From NCBI GenBank assembly GCA_028869325.1, contig JAGWST010000012.1:1-8902 (forward strand): a stretch of 8,902 bases of DNA. Reading direction: 5' to 3'. This document shows, in pieces, positions 6,092-8,902 of this stretch (position 1 is the first letter of the stretch; each line of letters starts with the position of its first letter). Source of the DNA: a bacterium. Lineage in GTDB: Bacteria > Vulcanimicrobiota > Vulcanimicrobiia > Vulcanimicrobiales > SCRA01. Below the pieces are notes generated by a model. It made no database searches and was not told the origin of the DNA. It saw nothing but the letters and a program-made list of their open reading frames with translations. Made by a program: the position numbers and the translations under genes.

Positions 6092-7721
6092 AGCGCTTGG
6101 CGGCCGACCTCTTCTGCTCGACGGCCTCACCCATCTTCGCCAATTCGACCACCACGCCGGTGGCGCGGCTCTCGTAACGCGAGAGCACGTCGATGGCCGA
6201 GAGCGGCAGCAACAGGCGATCGTTGCCCGCGAAGCTCAGCTCGATCAGCTCGCGCTTCTCGCCGAGGATGGTCTCCTCGCGCACGCCTCCGTAGCGCGCC
6301 AGGCCGTGGACCGCGTGCAGCACGTAGTCGCCGGGGGCCAGCTCCTTGAGCGTGATCGGCTCGCCCTCGAATGAGGGCAGCACGTCCTGCGCAGTCGCCG
6401 CCTCGCCGAACAGCTCCGCGTCGCAAATAAAGTGCATCCCCAGCGTCGCGAACGAGAAGCCGCGACCCAGCGCGCCGCGGTCGACGTAGACGTTGCTGCC
6501 CTTCTTCGGCTCCAGCCCCAGCGCGCGCAGATGGCCGGCGATGCGCGAACGCTTCGCCGTGACGATGCAGAGCTCGTCGCCGCGCTCAACCCAGGCCTTG
6601 GCCTGCTCCAGCACACGCCCCGTGCGCCCCGTCTCGATGGTGAGCTCCTCGCCGCCGAGATCGATCGCCTTCTTCGGCTTTGGCGTCCACTTCGCGACGC
6701 TCTGGCCGACCACCACGAACGGGTGCTCCGCGACGACCTTGCGCAGCTCCTCGTCGCCCAATTGCAGCGGCGGGACGTGCGGCACCACTTCGACGTTCTC
6801 GCCGGCTGGCTTGACCGGCTCCAGCACCGGCTCCGGCGCGGGCGGGTCCTCGCCGTCCAGCACCAGCAACGCCCCCGCGCCGACGATGTCGAGCAGCGTC
6901 GTCTCGTACGCGTAACCCGCCCATGCGTCGGGGAGATCGCCGCCGGCCTTAGCGTACTCTTTGGCGGACTTCTCCTTGACGCGCTTGATCAGCTCGCCGC
7001 GCGTCTCCTCGTCGTCGAGGATCTCGGACCACGGCCAGAGACGAATCTCGCCCAAGCTCTCGAGCGCGCGGCCGTCGGGGAGCTCCAAGAGACCGATGCG
7101 CTCCAAGCGCTCGCCGTCGAACTCCAGCCGCCGCGCGCCGTCCTCCGTGGCCGGCCAAACGTCCAATGTTCCGCCGCGCACGGCGAACTCACCGCGTCCC
7201 TTGATCGTCTCGACGCGACGGTAGCCGATTGCTACCAGGCTGCTCAACAAGGCGTCCCAAGCGATCTCGGAACCGGGCTTGAGGTGCATCGCGCGCGCAC
7301 GCAGTACGGCCGCGGGCGCAAGATGCTGTCGCAGCGCGGCAAGCGAGGTCACCACGATGGCGGACGACTTCTTGTCGCGCAGCATACGCTCCAGGGCCGC
7401 GGCGCGCCGCTCGCGCGACTTCGGTTGAAAGAGCGCGTCGTCGGGCTCGGGTCGCGCCGCCAGCTCGACCAGCCGCGTCGCCTGGACGCCCAGGAAGTAC
7501 GCCAGGTCGTCGGCGCGGCGCGAGATCCGAGAGTCCTCGGGAACCACGATCACGGCCGTCTCCGCTTTGGTCCGCTTGATGAGCGAGACGGTGACGGCCG
7601 CGCGCGCTCCCTGCGGCGTGCCGCGCAAGGCAACGCCGCCGCTCAGGAGCTTGGCAGCCTCCTTGAGGGGCGCAGCCTCATCGAGGCGGGCACGAATACG
7701 TGAACGCGCTGAAAGAGCCAT
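6090..7721 (-). CDS. Mfd-like protein lacking the translocase motor (UvrB-homology module plus RNAP-interaction domain)
   Basis: The 543 residues match the N-terminal half of transcription-repair coupling factor Mfd, which is usually about 1,150 long. Residues 28-240 form the UvrB-homology module. Its Walker A is degenerate, as in Mfd (LRGTPQGARAA), and GYRRVETIKGRGEFAVRGG at 166-184 is the conserved stretch at the UvrA-binding domain. The D3-like region follows, ending VYVDRGALGRGFSF and FICDAELFGE (411-440). The CarD-like RNA-polymerase-interaction domain is at about 457-518: LKELAPGDYVLHAVHGLARY, then ELIELSFAGNDRLLLP. The chain ends about 25 residues later (EQKRSAAKR), where the motor should start. 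No helicase motif is present, and the opposite-strand trkA-like gene follows 17 bp on, so this is not an obvious frameshift. The ATG at 7721 has no clear Shine-Dalgarno. It could bridge RNAP and UvrA without moving either, be half of a split mfd, or be a paralogue. Confidence 0.88.
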   Translation of the reverse strand: MALSARSRIRARLDEAAPLKEAAKLLSGGVALRGTPQGARAAVTVSLIKRTKAETAVIVVPEDSRISRRADDLAYFLGVQATRLVELAARPEPDDALFQPKSRERRAAALERMLRDKKSSAIVVTSLAALRQHLAPAAVLRARAMHLKPGSEIAWDALLSSLVAIGYRRVETIKGRGEFAVRGGTLDVWPATEDGARRLEFDGERLERIGLLELPDGRALESLGEIRLWPWSEILDDEETRGELIKRVKEKSAKEYAKAGGDLPDAWAGYAYETTLLDIVGAGALLVLDGEDPPAPEPVLEPVKPAGENVEVVPHVPPLQLGDEELRKVVAEHPFVVVGQSVAKWTPKPKKAIDLGGEELTIETGRTGRVLEQAKAWVERGDELCIVTAKRSRIAGHLRALGLEPKKGSNVYVDRGALGRGFSFATLGMHFICDAELFGEAATAQDVLPSFEGEPITLKELAPGDYVLHAVHGLARYGGVREETILGEKRELIELSFAGNDRLLLPLSAIDVLSRYESRATGVVVELAKMGEAVEQKRSAAKR

Positions 7722-7870
7722 TGTCGTCGTGTACCACGTGTGGGGAGGGGGAGTAAAGTCTGTGACACGCGCTATTCCACGCCGGTGGCACGATATCCGT
7801 CCCAGGATGCCGAGTCCGCCGCAGGCCTCTACGCGGCCGCCGCCCGCTTCTTCCAAGGGGCCGCCCCACC
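7722..7870. promoter_or_regulatory. Divergent intergenic region between the Mfd-like gene and the CxxC protein
   Basis: This 149-bp gap should carry the promoters of both flanking genes. On the minus strand TTTACT and TACACG are about 18 bp apart upstream of the Mfd-like ATG, a poor match to a -35/-10 pair. The hexamer CACGTG (7735-7740) and the sequence TGTGACA (7761-7767) are small palindromes of uncertain meaning. The plus strand ends with AAGGGG (7855-7860), a possible ribosome binding site 10 nt before the ATG at 7871. Confidence 0.35.
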
Positions 7871-8104
7871 ATGGGCGCCGCAGCCCCGCGCCGAAGCCTC
7901 CCGGGCATGGGAATCTCCGGGAAGAGCCACGCCGATTGCGCCAACAAGGCGCGCTACGACCAGCTGGCCGAGGCACAAGCGGCCGCCGAAGGGGCGCTGG
8001 AGCACGGGGGTATACGTCTCTGGCCGTACCGCTGCCCGTTTTGCGCCCGCTTCCATCTTACGGCGCAGCGGCCCTCAGGGCGCGGCCGACAGCGCCGCCT
8101 CTAG
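7871..8104 (+). CDS. Small CxxC...H protein, zinc-ribbon-like, function unknown
   Basis: This 77-residue protein resembles a family of small bacterial hypotheticals with the pattern K-x-x-Y-x...EAxxAA...YxCxxCxxxHLT. Here KARYDQLAEAQAAAEGA (27-43) is followed by WPYRCPFCARFHLT (51-64). Cys55, Cys58 and His62, perhaps with His20 and Cys23, could bind a metal (inference). The ATG at 7871 is preceded by AAGGGG. A second in-frame ATG at 7907 (MGISGKSH) would give a 65-residue protein beginning closer to the conserved part and may be the true start. The C-terminal tail (RGRQRRL) is basic and overlaps the 3' end of the convergent amidase gene by 30 bp. It is divergent from the Mfd-like gene. I know no demonstrated function for this family. 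Confidence 0.72.
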   Translation: MGAAAPRRSLPGMGISGKSHADCANKARYDQLAEAQAAAEGALEHGGIRLWPYRCPFCARFHLTAQRPSGRGRQRRL

Positions 8105-8902
8105 CCGCCGCGCGGCCCAGAGCAGGAAGCCGTCGCGACCCAGCGGCGCCACGAGCTGCACACCTACCGGAAGCCGCGCCGCACCACGAACGACCGGCAG
8201 CGTGAGAGCGGGCAGCCCGTAGAAGGTCCACGGCCGCAGGTAGCGGGCATCGCCCGTCGTCGCCCGTTCCGGCGCCTCGCCCGGCACGCAGGGCGTGAGC
8301 AGGAGGTCCGTCTCGCGGAAGAGGGCGTCGATCGCCGCGCGGTGCTCTTCGCGCTCCGCCAGCGCCCGGTCGTAGCGACCGCGCGGGGTGGACTCGCCCG
8401 CGGCCATCAGCTCGGCAAGGCGCGGCGGCAGCGCCTCGCCCAGCGCCCGCCAGCGGCGGCCGTGGCACTGGAAGCTCTCGTAGGCGACCAGCGTCTCCAA
8501 GAGCTCGACCGCGCGCGGCACCGCGGCGGGCAGCTTGACGGCCTGCAGCGCGGCGCCGATCCCTTGAAAGGCCCGGCCCGCCCGCTCCAGGGCCGCCCAC
8601 GATGCCGGCTCGATGGCATCGTCCCAGCTCAGATCGTCGACGCGAACGCGCAGCGTCGAGCCCACCTCATCGATCGCGATGGACGGATCGATCGCGCGCG
8701 CGGCGGCCGACGCCTCGCCGACGCCGCGCGCCAAGATGCCGACGTGGTCCAACGAGGGCGCCAGCGGGGTCACCCCGGCCGCCGAGAGGCGGCCGAAGGT
8801 CGGCTTGAATCCCACGATCCCGCAGAACGAGGCCGGGCGCAGCACCGAGCCCGAGGTCTGACTGCCCAGGGCGATGCTGCAATGGCCGGCCGCGACCGCC
8901 GC
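8075..8902 (-). CDS. Amidase-signature family hydrolase, C-terminal part (5' end beyond the window)
   Basis: This is an amide-bond hydrolase of the Ser-cisSer-Lys type. Only the last 275 residues lie in the window; the frame is open through the right edge. The visible part begins inside the signature region, with GHCSIALGSQTSGSVLRPAS then FCGIVGFKPTFGRLS. The Ser of TSGS (codon 8848-8846) is the expected nucleophile. The catalytic Lys and the cis-Ser precede it, outside the window. The C-terminal block WTFYGLPALTLPV, then LPVGVQLVAPLGRD, then a final helix with LLWAARRLEAAL, is typical of the family. The GTG at 8845 is internal, not a start, because the signature continues upstream of it. The substrate is unknown: the family includes GatA, aryl-amidases, allophanate hydrolase and malonamidase. 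Sequence after LPV (R-G-A-A) is shorter than the GatA form, so I do not call it GatA. Confidence 0.93.
   Translation of the reverse strand, partial: AAVAAGHCSIALGSQTSGSVLRPASFCGIVGFKPTFGRLSAAGVTPLAPSLDHVGILARGVGEASAAARAIDPSIAIDEVGSTLRVRVDDLSWDDAIEPASWAALERAGRAFQGIGAALQAVKLPAAVPRAVELLETLVAYESFQCHGRRWRALGEALPPRLAELMAAGESTPRGRYDRALAEREEHRAAIDALFRETDLLLTPCVPGEAPERATTGDARYLRPWTFYGLPALTLPVVRGAARLPVGVQLVAPLGRDGFLLWAARRLEAALSAAP

Noticed and set aside
6432..7703. A 423-codon plus-strand open frame opposite the Mfd-like gene
   Set aside because: It is Arg/Leu/Gln/His-rich with no recognisable domain. It is the mirror of a real high-GC coding frame.
7735..7740. CACGTG palindrome upstream of the Mfd-like start
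   Set aside because: Six bases are too few to call an operator in GC-rich DNA, and the flanks are only partly symmetrical.
7722..7976. Upstream extension of the Mfd-like frame by 85 codons
   Set aside because: The extra residues are Arg/Pro/Gly-rich and antisense to the CxxC protein gene. The Mfd-type N-terminus begins at the ATG at 7721.
7740..8222. A 160-codon plus-strand frame starting at a GTG in the gap and containing an alanine-rich helix-like stretch
   Set aside because: The first third has some coding-like GC at third positions, but it loses this where it overlaps the CxxC gene and the amidase. No family resemblance or ribosome binding site supports it.
8843..8845. GTG as a start codon for the amidase
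   Set aside because: The amidase signature continues upstream without a break (GHCSIALGSQTSGS), so this GTG is an internal valine and the gene is cut by the window edge.

Overview
The window is GC-rich, gene-dense bacterial DNA. It has tight spacing, frequent GTG starts and repeated 4-bp NTGA stop/start overlaps. Nothing marks it as plasmid or phage: I see no transposase, integrase, tRNA, rRNA or CRISPR. The taxon cannot be fixed from this sequence. An APC permease divergent from a pair of TrkA-N genes recalls the Rv2690c / ceoB-ceoC neighbourhood of mycobacteria, so a high-GC actinobacterial, Chloroflexota-like or Eremiobacterota-like chromosome is plausible (inference).

Region 1 (1-2709) is an ABC importer of the nitrate/sulfonate/taurine type. 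The ATPase (874-1629) and permease (83-877) lie on the minus strand with a GTGA overlap. They are followed by the first 28 codons of a further coupled gene encoding an exported protein, cut by the window edge. The substrate-binding protein (1744-2709, plus strand) is divergent from them across 114 bp. It has a twin-arginine-like leader, a good ribosome binding site and a possible intrinsic terminator. The substrate cannot be read from the sequence.

Region 2 (2769-6072) looks like a regulated transport module. A minus-strand operon, coupled by 4-bp overlaps, encodes an APC-superfamily permease, a 65-residue two-helix membrane protein and a membrane-anchored UspA-domain protein with a degenerate nucleotide loop. 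Divergent from it, across only 60 bp, are two small TrkA-N/RCK-N proteins without RCK-C domains; the first has a degraded glycine motif and the second an intact one. A perfect 9-bp inverted repeat sits almost exactly in the middle of the 60-bp gap. Together these suggest a transporter, possibly for K+ or an amino acid, under nucleotide control.

Region 3 (6090-7721, minus) encodes a 543-residue Mfd-like protein. It has the UvrB-homology module, a D3-like region and the RNA-polymerase-interaction (CarD-like) domain, but stops where the translocase motor should begin. Opposite-strand trkA genes lie immediately beyond the stop, so no motor follows. This is the most unusual gene in the window.

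Region 4 (7722-8902) holds a 149-bp gap, a small CxxC...H protein on the plus strand, and the C-terminal part of an amidase-signature hydrolase on the minus strand that runs off the right edge. The small gene and the amidase overlap tail to tail by 30 bp. No stretch of 300 bases or more lacks a gene.
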